Assembly (NCBI GenBank): GCA_037447655.1
Contig: JBBHKE010001198.1
Span: 134,179-196,178 of the forward strand
Length of the DNA stretch: 62,000 nucleotides
DNA from: Zygnema cylindricum
Lineage: Eukaryota; Streptophyta; Zygnematophyceae; Zygnematales; Zygnemataceae
Direction of reading: 5' to 3'
In this document: positions 32,512-46,093 of the stretch, one piece after another
Position numbering within the stretch: the stretch's first letter is position 1
Layout: each line of letters opens with the position of its first letter
Notes under the pieces: generated by a model
Databases searched by the model: none
Seen by the model: the letters and a program-made list of their open reading frames with translations, nothing else
What the model was told of the DNA's origin: nothing
Translations under genes and position numbers: made by a program

Positions 32512-35500
32512 ATGGTAATATATTCACTTGAAGTAGCGTTTACTGTTTCTTGATTATTTTTATCATTTGTATAAGCTAGCTGATTTATGTCATTTTCAAT
32601 TTTAAGTCTTCTGCCATTTCTTTCGGTATTGCAATGCTTGTCTATTTGATTACGTTTTTCTGTTGTTCTTGCATTGCTTGTTTTATCATACTATTTGGAA
32701 GCTGTCTGCTGTGTAGTTGAATGGGATGTTTGAATCGGCTTGAGAGGTTGTTGCAACCTCAGCTTTCACCACTTTTCTCCTAACATATTTACTGTATCGT
32801 ATGGTTTGTACAGGTGAAGTTTTCTATTGACGAGTTGCGAGGTATCATGGACAAGAAGAACAACATCAGAAATATGTCAGTCATTGCCCATGTGGACCAC
32901 GGTAAGAAACCAAAAGCTTACTTCATTTGCGTTTGAGGCTGTCCGACTGCTCCTTCAATGGAATTGTGACGATTCGTTTCCAACCGTTGCAATATGCTTG
33001 ATTCTTCTGTCATGACTTCCATGTTGTCATTGTTTCTTACATGACGATGGTGTTTGAAATGCTTTCCAGGAAAATCAACGCTCACAGACTCTTTGGTTGC
33101 TGCTGCTGGAATTATTGCACAAGAAACCGCCGGTGATGTTCGTCTTACTGATACTCGTGCCGATGAAGCCGAGCGTGGTATCACTATCAAGTCCACTGGA
33201 ATCTCTCTTTTTTATTCCATGTCTGATGAAAGTCTCAATGGATTTACTGGTGAGAGGAACGGAAATGAGTATTTGATCAACTTGATTGACTCACCTGGAC
33301 ACGTCGACTTTTCGTCTGAAGTTACTGCAGCCCTTCGTATTACAGATGGTGCTCTTGTTGTGGTGGATTGCATTGAAGGTGTGTGTGTGCAAACAGAAAC
33401 AGTGCTCCGACAGGCTCTTGGAGAGCGTATTCGTCCAGTGCTGACTGTGAACAAGATGGACCGTTGCTTTTTGGAATTGCAGCTCGATGGTGAAGAGGCC
33501 TATCAGGTGCGTAGTATAATTGTTTCTCTCCTTTTGTTTTCACTGTCTTGTAGATGCTTGTAGACAAATGCAAGCTGTTTTCACGGGCTTTTAGGTTGAC
33601 CAAAGTGCGTGACTCTGGTGATATCAATGAACCGGCTTACATCTTATCTATATTTCTGCCTTTTGTCTACTGGCCGTTGATAGCTGCTTCCGGGATTCTT
33701 ATGTACGCTCTTTTCTGTTTGTATTTCAGACATTCCGACGTGTGATTGAAAACATCAACGTGGTGATGGCGACGTACCAAGATGAGCTGCTTGGAGATGT
33801 GCTGGTGTATGCTGAGAAAGGAACAGTTGCTTTCTCAGCTGGTCTTCATGGCTGGGCATTTACTCTTACAAACTTTGCTAAGATGTATGCTGACAAGTTC
33901 AAGGTTGAATTTAAGAAGCTCATGGAGCGTTTGTGGGGCGAGAATTATTTTGATACTGCTACCAAAAAGTGGACCACTAAGAATACAGGCTCTCCAACCT
34001 GTCAACGTGGGTTTGTGCAGTTCTGCTACAACCCCATTAAGCAAGTTATCAATGCAGCCATGAATGATGAGAAGGATAAACTTTTTGCCATGTTGGCCAA
34101 AGTTGGATGTGTTGTTCCCAATGACGTGAAGGAGCTGACAGCTAAGCCTTTGATGAAGCGTGTGATGCAATCCTGGCTTCCTGCCCAAAATGCCCTTCTT
34201 GAAATGATGATTTGGCATTTGCCTTCTCCTGCAAAGGCGCAAAGGTACCGTGTTGAGAATCTATATGAAGGACCATTGGATGACCAGTATGCCAACGCAA
34301 TTCGTAACTGTGATCCTGAGGGTCCCCTTATGCTTTATGTTTCAAAAATGATTCCAGCATCAGACAAGGGACGATTTTTTGCCTTTGGACGTGTTTTTGC
34401 TGGTAAAGTGGCCACCGGGATGAAGGTCCGCATCATGGGGCCAAACTATGTACCTGGAACAAAGAAAGATCTCTACACCAAATCAGTGCAGCGAACAGTT
34501 ATTTGGATGGGACGCAAGCAGGAGTCTGTTGAGGATGTTCCTTGTGGAAACACAGTAGCTATGGTTGGGCTTGATCAATTTATCACAAAGAATGCGACTC
34601 TCACAGGCGAGAAGGAGGTGGATGCTCATCCAATCAAGGCTATGAAGTTCAGTGTGTCCCCTGTGGTGCGTGTCGCTGTACAATGTAAGGTGGCATCAGA
34701 TCTACCTAAGTTGGTGGAAGGGCTTAAGCGGTTATCCAAGTCTGATCCCATGGTGGTGTGCTCTATTGAGGAATCTGGGGAGCACATTGTAGCTGGTGCT
34801 GGTGAGCTTCACTTGGAGATTTGTCTCAAAGATTTGCAGGTACTGTCATTCTCCTTTGTAATGTCCTCGTTATTACTGTTTTTGCAGTTTTCCCCGTGCA
34901 TTAACCTTCAGCAACATTGTTATTTGGACTGGTCTGGATTTTCTTGTGATTGTTGTATCCCCCTGTGACTTATGATTCCATTTATGGTTTATGCACTTTT
35001 TGCCTTTATATTTAAATTATTAGATTGCGTCATCTGTTTTCATGCAGCAACTTCTCTGCTACTACACTTTTTTATCTTTGTTTTTGATGCCTTTTTGTAT
35101 TCTGTCTTCTTATGCTGGAGATGTATGCTCAGCGTCTGTTCTTTTTTCATTTCTCTGTTTGTGCAGGACGACTTCATGGGTGGAGCCGAAATTATTGTTT
35201 CTGACCCTGTGGTCTCATTCCGTGAAACGGTTCTTGACCGATCAAACCACACTGTGATGAGTAAATCACCTAATAAGCACAACAGGCTTTACTTTGAAGC
35301 CCGACCTTTGGAAGAGGGCCTTGCAGAGGCCATTGATGACGGAAAAATTGGTCCCAAGGATGACCCTAAGTCGAGGGTGACAACTTTGACTCAGGAATAT
35401 GGCTGGGATAAAGACATTGCCAGGAAGATTTGGTGTTTTGGACCTGACACAACTGGTCCCAATCTTGTTGTTGACATGTGTAAGGGAGTGCAGTATTTGA

Positions 35501-36060
35501 ATGAAATTAAGGAACATGTGGTTGCCGGTATGCAGTGGGCTTCCAAGGAAGGTGCTCTTGCTGAAGAGAACATGCGTGGTATTGCTTTTGAGATTCTGGA
35601 TGTGGTTCTCCACACTGATGCCATCCATCGTGGAGGTGGTCAACTGGTGCCTACAGCTCGTCGAGTACTGTATGCTGCTCAACTGACAGCTAAGCCAAGG
35701 CTATTGGAGCCTGTCTATCTTGTAGAAATTCAAGCTCCTGAGGGGGCTCTTGGAGGCATCTACGGAACACTGAATCAGAAGCGTGGACAGGTGTTTGAGG
35801 AGATGCAGAGGCCCGGAACACCTTTGTACAACATCAAGGCTTACTTGCCAGTTATTGAATCCTTCGGGTTTTCAGCCCAACTTCGAGCTGCGACATCAGG
35901 ACAGGCTTTCCCACAGGCTGTTTTTGATCATTGGGAAATGCTTGGCTCTGACCCACTTGATCCCGGTACTCAGGCCCATACCATTGTTGCTGATATCCGT
36001 AAGCGCAAGGGTATTAAACTTATACCACCACCCCTTTCAGAATGGGAGGATAAGCTCTAG
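32512..36060 (+). CDS. EEF2: Translation elongation factor eEF2 (five coding exons, 843 aa)
   Basis: Cytosolic GTPase that moves tRNAs and mRNA through the ribosome after peptide transfer. Coding exons: 32512-32514 (only ATG), 32814-32901, 33070-33506, 33730-34839 and 35167-36060; all GT-AG, total 2532 bp with TAG. GTP-binding motifs are AHVDHGKST (residues 26-34, split by intron 2 after the Gly codon's first base), the RGITIKST switch, DSPGHVDF and NKMDR. The diphthamide loop has HRGGGQ with His at residue 700, and the protein ends EWEDKL. The 843-residue length equals that usual for plant eEF2, and the conserved start MVKF forces the one-codon first exon. The sequence looks fully functional. 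Convergent with LEO1 downstream. Confidence 0.98.
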
Positions 36061-38588
36061 AGACTCGGCATCCTATCGCGACTTTCCCTTTTATGTCAGT
36101 GTAGAGAATGGTAGCAGGATAAAGCCATGGCTTGGTGGCAGCAGGGCAGGGCAACGACATAACCCTGTGGCTCAATTTTTTTCCGGGTCGCAGGAAGCTT
36201 GGTTGAGACAGGCTAACACTCTGGATTTTGTTGGATTTTTGTTCTCATTAGAAAATTGGAAATTTCTTGTCATGTTGATGCATATTTTGTTCACTTCTGA
36301 TTTGTTTTTACAAATGTGTTCTTTGATGTCACGTTTGTTACATGGTACGCAGTGGTTACTAGGTGGTGTGGTCTTTGTAAGAATTCAGTTGAATTAGGCC
36401 TCTGGCTGAAGAATTTTGTTTCTGGGGACTGCCCTGTAATGCACAGAAGGGTGAAGGATTGGTGCCATAGTTTAATATGATCTACCCTTTGTTTTCATAT
36501 TGTTTGATGGTATGAATTTTCTTGGCGGATATGCTTGTTGGACTACGGTTTTCTCAAATGGCAGTAAGTGAATTTGCTGTCCACTAGCTAGTTAACTCTT
36601 GCGTCACGTCGTTTAATGTTGTTGCTAGAATGAACTCTAGGATAGAATTGAGCAAACTTGGTAATTCTTTTGGACATCCATTTGTGCCATGTCTGTCAAT
36701 TCAATTGTACCCAGGATTTGTATGCTATTTTTTTCGGAATGTGTCTTGAAATGCAGTTTTTTCTCCATCTTTTTTGGAAGTAGTGTTTTGTAGAGTTTGG
36801 AGAGGTTTTATAATTGATTTTAATGTTCATCAAATGACAAGGGAGCCTGATATATTGTGTTAACAAATAAACTGTTACTGCAGATACATTTGTATATATG
36901 CAGTTGTATATTTACAGAATTACTATGTACAGTACCGTATGTTTGCATACAGTTCAGTATGTCATGTTGTGTATCACAATATTCAAATTTGTAGATTGTA
37001 TGGAACTTGTGTTCAATAATGCAGGGCCATATGTACAGGTCTTTTAACTCAAAGATTTTCAGATAAGTACAGAACTGTATGTGACTGTTCTTGATCAGAA
37101 AATCTATATCTGTGACTCGTACTAAATACCAAGTCAATTATCTTGATAATTATGTCTGTTTATTTTTTGGCTAAGATGTAGTGAGAGGTTTTTTGCCAAT
37201 ATAAGAGCCAATTAGTATTGGTCATCACTACGTCAGAAAAAAGGATCACGAACTATTGAAAAAGTTATCCTCGATTGACAGGATTTGTTATTTCAAAAGG
37301 TTGAAGAAAATGGCTGGTCATATGATTAGTGGATTTACAGTCACGCGACTCGTGTAGAGGAAATGTACTTTTCACGTATGCTTCAGATTAATTGATATAT
37401 AATATTGATTAAATGGAGAGTATTTAGACCACCTGGTTGGTAGGAGAAAAGGTTATCATGCCTTGGATGTTCGTATGCCACTGCAGTGCGGCCTTCATCA
37501 GAGAGGTGGGTGAAATGCTGACATTATGATAGTGTACTGCGTTTCACATTTAGACAATGAAAGCTCTGAATTGTTTTTATAAATCGGTTTTGTTGACTAG
37601 CAATACAGCGACAGGAGGTTGGATTCTGAGGTATTATAGCGACTGAGTCAGTCATTTAAGATAAATGGGATTTTCCGGCTGATGAATATACGAAATTTGT
37701 AATAATCCAGCATTGAGCGGAATAGATGGTTGTGGAAAACGTCAGACATTGCACAGCTTACCTTTCTATTCCCAAGTTTTCAAATAGAAATGTTCTGCAG
37801 TAGAGAAAGACTTTGTCACCAAATGAACTACAAGAGGCGCCTAAGAATATGATCAACAACAATGACTAGTCAATAAATAAATACTCTTGATTTGAGATCT
37901 TCTCAAATGTCAGAAAGTGAGAATAGGACAATCTAGTGCATGTTAAAAGAATATTTCAAAACTGGCTTTGATTTCACTACATTGTAATTTGAAATTCCAG
38001 CATAGAACTCCATTATTTACATCCATTCAATGTTCTACCCTGCATTCTGTACAGTCACGAAAACCATATTGGCAATTTCAATTCCTGCATTTTTTTTCAT
38101 ACACTAGATTGGCAGTTACATTTAATTTGACTTGAAAAAAAATTTATTGCTAATCAAAGACTGGCAGTGAACTTGTCTCCAAACAGCATCAAACCTTAAA
38201 ACATCATTAGCATCACTAATCTATTCGGAATGATGACCGTGCTCTAGTAATGGGCAAAATCCCATCACACAGGAATAGAAAAAAAAAAGTCAATTTAAGA
38301 TGATGGTTCAGCCATTGCTTCAAGCTCATGGTCGACTTTCACACAATGCTTATGATCGATTTTCACACAGCTGACAAAAGGGCTCTCTTGTTGCCTTGGC
38401 CATTCACCTTGTTGTAACTATAAAGAAACCAGCCGAAGAAAAATCTAGAAGCCAGTGCCGAAATAAGCTGTTTGACTGAAGGAACCTGGTTTCTCCAACA
38501 CAACAATTTTACCTTTACAACAATTGGTCACTTCAAACGAGAGTTGCTCATCATTAGGACCCCATAGGATTGTTCTCCAGCTCATCAG
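36061..38588. other. eEF2 3' region and intergenic spacer
   Basis: The 3' UTR of eEF2 probably occupies the first few hundred bases (ctgtaatgcacag near 36432 is a possible processing region). The rest is AT-rich, with no convincing gene, and lies between the convergent eEF2 and LEO1 stops. Confidence 0.5.
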
Positions 38589-41500
38589 TCAGTCACTGTC
38601 ACTATCTTCCACCACTCTCCTCTTCTTTTGTGGCGCTGGATATTTTTTCGCCTCAGCCTCCCTACCTCTGTCCCTCTCACGGTCATCACTATCCCAACCA
38701 GACTCTCTCCCACTTCCCTCTTCTTCCTGCACATCCTCTTCTTCCTGTTCATCTTCCTCCTCGCGATCAACTTTCCTCTTCTTCTCCACCTTTCCACGTA
38801 CCTTTCCATGCTTTTCATACCCTTTGTCCTCCAATTCCTTTTCTTCATCCTCATCTTCCAAAGGTTCCTCCGGCTCCACCTTCCGACCCTTCTTTTTGTC
38901 TCTCCTATCCTCTTCCACTGATTCTTCTTCCTCTGCCTCTGCCTCCTCATCCTCATACTCCTCTTCGCTAACTATAAAGTCATCCATCTCAGTTTCACGC
39001 TTCTTTTTCTTCATAGGCTTCGGTACTGAAGGTGCCTCTTTTGGCTTTGCCTTTCGATAAACCGGTTCCGCCTGCAATTTTTTTTGGCCAATCCACAAAT
39101 TACCATCGGAATAACTCGGTACTCAGAGAGAAAACCGAAGAATGACCGAGGACTCAGGAGCCCATAGTAGATTTTGCAAAACCAATTGGAAACACTATAT
39201 GCGGTTGCTCCATACTAAACACATATCATACTGTATGATATGCGTATAGTATGGGGTAACCACACTATAGCGTTTCCAATTGTTTTTGCACATTTTAACT
39301 ATGCTCAGGACAGAGAAAGCTCCCAAAGAAGAACCCAGGATTATCTCAAGGAGAAGGAAAAAGGTACGAGCTTTAACACTTCTGCCTGTATATAGACATG
39401 TAATCCAGAATGAACCAGGGTGAAGACTGAAGCTCAAATATTTCAGCTCAACCGGACTACCAATTCTTCCACCTAGCCCTTGACTACTCACTCTTTTAGC
39501 ATGGAGGATCCTCCTCTCTGCCTCAGCTTCCTGTTCTTCATCCATATATCGCCGATGGCTCCATCGGCGGTCATAGTCTTCAGCTTCCTCCTCCTAAACA
39601 TTAAAAATGGAACGAAATAAACAGACAAAGCGCAAAATATTAAACGTTACAACCTCTCTACCTCATAATGAACATCAAGGAAACTCCTTTCCAGAAAAAG
39701 CAACAAAACATGCATTCACAGAGCTGATAATGAAAAGACCCACCATACCCACAGTTTTTTTAGCTTACCCTATTTAATGGTTTTTATTCACACAAAATAA
39801 TAAAAAAACGTTCGATAAAGAACATGCACAAAAAACATGGACCGCTGCTGGTTTGAAAACATCATTCTTTTGACATTGTAGATTTTGTGTGGTAATGTTG
39901 AAACAATCTTAATAATTATATCCACACTAATTAGATGAACTGACCTCTTCCAAATACCCTGCCCTTCTTCGTGGGGCCTCAGCAGTGGCTCTTGCCGGCC
40001 GATCGTATTTTTTCATCACTCTCTCTTGTTTTCGAGCCAATTCCTCCTGACTGCGAATTCGAGCTTCTGCTGCCTGTGATCGACCAGAGAGGAAGATAGA
40101 GAGGGGGAGAGAGGGAGGCAGAGAGAGAGAACGAGAGGGAAAGGAGGAGGCATAAGAAAAATGGGGTTCAGAAGGGCCATATTGTTGACCATAAAGGCCA
40201 AAAGTGCCATAATGATGACAAATCCTCCAAGGTGTCACATAAATGATAGATGGCCAAAGTGGGTCATAAGCAGAACATAGGGTCATAAGGGTGTATGAGT
40301 AAGGTTCCGACAATACACTGTTCTTATAATCGATATGAGTCATATGATTCATATATGTAACATGGATGACATGGAGAACATAGGTTACATCACAGTTTCG
40401 AAATGCAAAAATGAGGTCATATTATGTGTTTTTAATTTGTATTACATGAGTAAACTACAGCAATTAAGTACAGCAAGGTTGATTATGGTTTACAAACAGC
40501 AAATGCAACATTGCCCAAGGACATACCTTTTCACGTTCTTCTTTCTCCTTTTCAGGGTCAACCATAGTTACAAAATTCTTCACTTTGGTAGTTTTCTTAT
40601 ACTTTGAGTCGAGTTCCAGAGTAAGCTTCTTATGTATACGACTTCTCAAATCTATGGGACGGAACTTCATCTTTTCTAGAAGACGGCCTTGGCCTTGTAC
40701 CACCCCTAGCTGCAAGATGACGAAAAACGAAGTCGCTTAAACAAAGATGACATAACTGCATAGTACCTATTTCTCACTCTAAGAGGCTCCACACAATGAC
40801 TCATAAATACATAAGAAACAAGCTGTTCAGATTACAAGAATACGAAAAACAATTAGGCATAACGCCGACCAAACAGGCGGATAATTGTGTTAAAATAAAC
40901 TCACTGCTCCCCATGTCTGATACACCGAGGTTAGAAGCCTATTTTATTTATTAGGCAAACTTGCACTTCGTTGCAATATCATGACTGGGGCAAAGAACCG
41001 TAGGAGAATTCAGCCTTACACAAGAACCGACTTCCAGGAAGCAATGCTGAGAGGACTTTTTCTTACTTTTGGATGTCGCACAAAGAGATGAGATTTGTCC
41101 TGTTGCATAGATTGTCTATCAGCTGCAAGAAGCTCATTTCCCAATAGCAATTGTACGCTCCCATCTGACCATCGCACAAACCGAGCATTGCTTTCCAGCT
41201 GTACCACAATAAAAGATACAATAACGATGCCCGACAACAGAATCAAGATCAAGTTCAGTAGAGGAATTGATGTTTAAAGCAAAATGGATCATGAAGATGT
41301 CGTTTGTCGTTGCAAAATTTTTGAGGCTCCAGTGCAGTCCTGTACAATGCTCAAAACCATGGCTTGATATCTGCAGTAAAATTTCAGCTGTTTGTGCACA
41401 TTATATGGAATAAAATTGCAAAACAATGAGTTGTGAATCAAACTCACACCAGTGGAACCATCGTCCCTTTCAAATCGGCGCCATCGAATTACATTCAAGT

Positions 41501-43286
41501 CTTCGCCTTCCTCATAAGTTTTGGGATCGAAAGGTCGCATTTGAAATCCCACAATGTTAGAAGCAGTCACCACAATCATCTGCATAAATAGACATAAGAG
41601 CACCCAGATTAGATGCTGGAATGGATGGTATACATACAGAAACACCCCAAACCTGCACCCACTGCTAACAAAAAAAGTAGATATTTTCCTATCTACCAAA
41701 AAAAAAGTACTAAAAAGGTACTGCGCCAACCTCGTGTTACAAATCAAAGACCTTTACTTTGACAAAGTAACTTTCAGACCTACTACATGTATCAAAGCAA
41801 ACTTATATCCTGCAACGCCATCAAATTTGAGCTTCAGTTTCTGTACACAAAAGAGAGGACAGGAGAGTCCTACTTGACAAGCACCTTGTCTGATGGTGCA
41901 ATAGGAGACAACAACGGGATCTTCAAATCCAAGGGTGGCCCAATAGGCCGTTGTTTCTTTTGTCTTTCATATTCATCCATATCCTCCTCCTCTCCTTCTC
42001 TCAAATCCCTCTCTGCGTCAGCATCCTCCATTTGCTGCTCGTCACCAGCATCTTCCCTCTGTCACAAATGAGACTCGGACTAGTGAAGATAGGCACAGAA
42101 CAAAAAGCAAGGTCGGCAATCTGTTCCAAGTGCATGCAATGTCACATCTGTATAAGAAACCATGGTAATAATTACAACTTAGAAAATGAAATGCATAAAA
42201 AGTTTCAATATACCTGCCCTTTGCCCAATTCCTCCTCATCGTCTGATTCACCAAAAAGGCTCGCAGGGTCATTCATAGGGGCCGGCGCATCGCCTGGAGT
42301 TTCTAAAGCATCGTCCTCAAACTTGTCTCTACCCATGGATCATACAAACTCTCAGCTACAGTCAATAAAGACGTAATAAGCTAGTCCAAAACTATGAGAG
42401 AAGTAAAATAAAACTAGTCCAAAATAATGTGGAGGCAGGATTATTGTCTCCACGGAAGATTTTGACACAAAATCACAAGTTTTGGCACAAGTTTAGATTT
42501 TAGATCACAAATTTAGAGTCACAAGTTTAGATACTGACATAACCGGCTAAAGAATAAGAAGAGAAGCACCTTCTTTCTTCTTTATCCTCATCCTCCTCAT
42601 CCAGGGGTGCAGTTAACGACTCCTTGACTCCTGTAACAGAAGAAGGACTTTCCCCATGACCGCCTTCCTCACCATATTCTTCCTTGTCCCCTTCAGCTAC
42701 TTCCTGGACAAGACAAATGTGAGTAGGTACACCGTTCGCCTTAGTTAGTTTAATAATCTGAATAAAGATAGACAAACATGGTCAACGCCAATTCATGTAC
42801 CCTAAAAAATTGATGTCAAACTTTTTTATTTCAGAACTTTTCTTTATTAACGATTAAAGCTGACACTAGATTATGCGTGTCGCATAAAATCAACACTTGA
42901 AATTGGTGATGTGGTAAGATGACGGGAAACTACCAAGTGACGTGAAAGGGGCAGAAGAAGAGAAAATAAAAATAAAAATCTAAGAAGAGGAGAAGAATAA
43001 AATAAAAAGAGAATCGAAACGCTGAAGCTAATGAGAAAGAGGTAGCAGAGAAAGAGAAGCTGACAAAGGAAAAATAAACAAATGCAAAGAAGATATAACA
43101 AAAATAACACAGAACAAGAAAAACTGCAATAAAAAAGGATAAATGTAAAAAACAAAGCAAGAGATGAACCTGATTTTCCTCAACGTCATCGGGAGGCGAC
43201 TTTGGTCGATCTCCTTCCTCATCTGATTCTCCAGAATCGCCTCCGAAAATGGAACTGAAAATCTCATGTCGTTTCCCAACCTCCAT
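38589..43286 (-). CDS. LEO1: LEO1/VIP4 subunit of the Paf1 transcription elongation complex (ten exons, 566 aa)
   Basis: Nuclear Paf1-complex subunit that helps RNA polymerase II elongation and histone modification. Exons on the minus strand: 43286-43170, 42703-42570, 42328-42214, 42058-41885, 41579-41448, 41198-41067, 40709-40527, 40073-39945, 39593-39492 and 39071-38589; all GT-AG, phases close to 1701 bp. The N-terminal ~170 residues are acidic (FGGDSGESDEEGD). The conserved Leo1 core follows at about 170-330: RPFDPKTY, IRWRRFERDDG, SNARFVRWSDGSVQLLLGNE, HLFVRHPK and DPEKEKEERE. A KK/RR region and a highly acidic tail ending in DSDSD come last, as in plant VIP4. An in-frame ATG 12 codons upstream (43322) is an alternative start; MEVGKRHEIF fits the family better. 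Confidence 0.96.
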
Positions 43287-43950
43287 GGAGCGCCAGAGTT
43301 TCTTGTCAAAGCACTCCTGCAACCCTAAATTCAGGAAATTGGCTGTTCTTGCGTTCTTAGGGATTCAAATTCAAAATTCCCCTTTCCGTTATTTTTCCCC
43401 TCTGGAGATCAACACCAATACATGCTGTAAGATAAGAGCATGGCAGTACGATCCCTTCTACTCGTGTTCCAACCGAAGAGAATATTTGGGTTAATACTCA
43501 ATAGCGGTCCGTATCGGACAGAAAGGCAATTAAGTTCAAAATGACGTGTTCTTCCTGCAATAGAAGATCGGAATAGTCACTCAAATTCTCAAAATCTTGT
43601 GCTGTGCTATATATCGCTCTGATTAACCGCTAGTCCGCTACCCACTATGAACAAAATCGGGTACGGCCGGGTAAGCCCGGTAAAAAAAAAAATGTCGGAT
43701 TCGGATTGTTGACATTTTGACTTTTGCGACCTCTGCCAGATACCCGAATCCGACATTTTTTTTTTCCAAAATCTGAACACCCGAAATCCCGCCGGGTTGT
43801 TGCACCCTCTAAAAAGTTACCCGGTACACAATACGCATTTATATAAAAAAAAGTTAACCGAAACTCGATTTCTCGAGTCTACCCGTACCCGAATAAGTAC
43901 AAATTTAGTGGTACAAATTACAATAATGTTGGATAGTACGGACACTGCAG

Positions 43951-44170
43951 TACACCGCCAATCGTTATTAGCGTTGTGTACGCTAATTCCGTCCCGCTTT
44001 TTTTTTTTTTATTCTCAAATAGAATTATCCACACTATTTAAAAAAAACCCTAATTCTCAATTAGAATAGACGATTTCTTCGAAAATTTCCAAATTCCCAA
44101 TTTTCGTAAACCACGCTAATTATTCGTATACGCTAAAAAAACTTACACGCTAATAACGATTGGCGGTGTA
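43951..44170. mobile_element. Short TACACCGCC MITE (220 bp)
   Basis: Perfect 20-bp termini (tacaccgccaatcgttatta and its inverse). It is almost identical to the nested copy at 31143-31356, differing mainly in a longer T run after cgtcccgc, which points to recent activity of this short subfamily. Confidence 0.92.
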
Positions 44171-44173
44171 CAG

Positions 44174-44676
44174 TACACCGCCAATCGATATTCGAGTAAA
44201 TAACGCTAATTCGGTGCCCTTTAAAAAAAAACCTGAAATATAATCCATGATTATATTTTTTCCTTTACGCCTTTTAGGGTTCTTTTTTTAATTAGCGTTA
44301 ATAACGGAAGTACACCGCAATTTTTATATTGTGGTGTACGGATAGTTTTTCCGTACCAAAATGTACTTTTTGAAATATAAATGTACAAAAAGTCATTTAA
44401 TGTAATTGCGCACGCATGTGAACGTGCACTGGAAAAAGAGACGCAAACTCGAATATTCAGATTTTGGCGTACGAATTGTCAAATTTTGTACGGATACATA
44501 TATTGATGTAGACATTAATACGGCGGGCATTTATTATTCGAAAAAACCCAAATTAGAGTTAGTGATTAATTAGTATATATGTTTTTTTTTGATTTTTTTT
44601 TTCCCAATTAGCGTTAATAACACTAATTTTTTTTTACGCTATTTATTCCTTTACTCTAATAGCGATTGGCGATGTA
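44174..44676. mobile_element. Diverged TACACCGCC MITE, 503 bp
   Basis: Left end tacaccgccaatcgatattc and right end ctctaatagcgattggcgatgta are recognisable but decayed inverted repeats. Only cag separates it from the short copy on its left. The interior has the family block gcgcacgcatgtgaacgtgc. Confidence 0.8.
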
Positions 44677-44855
44677 CTGTAGTAGTACGCACCCACAAAA
44701 CCTTCATTTTTTTTCGTTTTTTGCTTACCCGGCTGTACCTTTTTTTCTGTATCACCCGGCCGAATCCGGCCGGCCCCCAAAATTTGGCACCCGAATCTGT
44801 TCCAGATCCGACGCGGCCGGCTGGGTACGGATCGGGTACCCGATTGCGACCTCTG

Positions 44856-46093
44856 CCGCTAGGTTACAACTTGAAGTAGGCGATATTTTCACTTGCATTT
44901 TTTTGGCGATCCTTGGTCATGCTACCCGATATTAAAAATCGGGTGATGTGACCAAAACACGACCATAAGTTTGGGTTACATCCCAATAAATTGACCTAAA
45001 CCTGGCCAAAGAAATGCGCGGACATGCCTAGTATCTTGTTACAATCACTTCTTTCTGAAGCACATTGTAAAGAGAGACAATGAATGCGAGAAAAGAACTC
45101 GACGTTTAGTATAAGTGTAGGTGAAAATTCAACCTGGGGAAGTGTTAGACAAGTCAGTCCGTTTGTCGAAATAATTCAGATTTTGTTCCTCAAAAAACAA
45201 ACTTCGAAATGCTGATATTAGTGTTGAGCTCCTTGAACGCACTGGGATACCTTTTGGAACTAAGAAATTTTCAATTCCATGGGTAACTTAAAGCATAACA
45301 ATCTATTTAGCTGTTCATGCATGCCTCCCCTCTTCAGCCGACTTCATGCTTTTAATTATCGTCAATACTAAGTCTAGGTGTATTTACTCAATTCATCAAA
45401 CCATAACAACTACCAAAGTGCCGGTGCATTGACACTTTGTGGCCCCATTAGACACAAGAATTTATTAATGTGAGGACTGTTTCGCTGTTATCAATTCTAT
45501 TTTAGGTACAAGTGACATAGACAACTAATGGCCGCTTATACAATGTGTGCGTAATGGCTAGTCTTATTAATGCCATTTTATGGTTAGACGTCCTGAAAAC
45601 CAAGCACAGACTGAATTAAACCGGTTCGCATGTCCTGACAGCGAACTACAAGCTTAAGGCTGGGCGCCAGAGGTGAAGAACGGCTTCAAATACCAGCTGA
45701 GAGATGACAAAACGTATCACGACTTTTGAAAACAGTGCTCTCCAAAAAAACTGAAAGAACGGTAACATCTCTTATTTGGTGCAGTCTGTTTGAACTGGCA
45801 TCAAGCCCTTAGCACAAAAACAAGAAAACACGGGGCTAAAAGACAATCAGACAAACTAGAAAAAAGTTTTGCAAAAGCAAATAGAGATTTTTAACATTGA
45901 AAAAACAAGGTAGAAGTAAGAAAACATATTCGAATTGACCCTTACAAGAGGTCCCGCAAATAATATCTTATAATAAAAGAATCCATAAAATCGATACTGC
46001 ACACAATATGTACAATTCCAATTAAGGAGTTATTATCCACGTCACACTATTTCTTCCAAAAAAGAATTTCGAAGCCCTCTCCTACTACACACT
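44856..46093. other. Intergenic, nothing recognised
   Basis: Downstream of the DUF2301 gene; it should hold that gene's 3' UTR in the part nearest 46093. Confidence 0.5.

Larger units (their letters stand above)
43643..44855. mobile_element. Probable hAT element between LEO1 and DUF2301, carrying two MITEs
   Basis: The left end cactatgaacaaaatcgggt and the inverted right end cagaggtcgcaatcgggtac share their first bases and the aatcgggtac block, and flanks ccgctacc (43635-43642) and ccgctagg (44856-44863) match at six of eight positions. The interior is rich in cgggtacc/ccgaatccg words. Boundaries are inferred and less secure than in the other hAT elements. No transposase. Confidence 0.5.

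Noticed and set aside
38524-39060. Long plus-strand Ser/Leu-rich frames across the LEO1 last exon
   Set aside because: They are antisense shadows of the acidic LEO1 tail (GAG/GAA codons read backwards).
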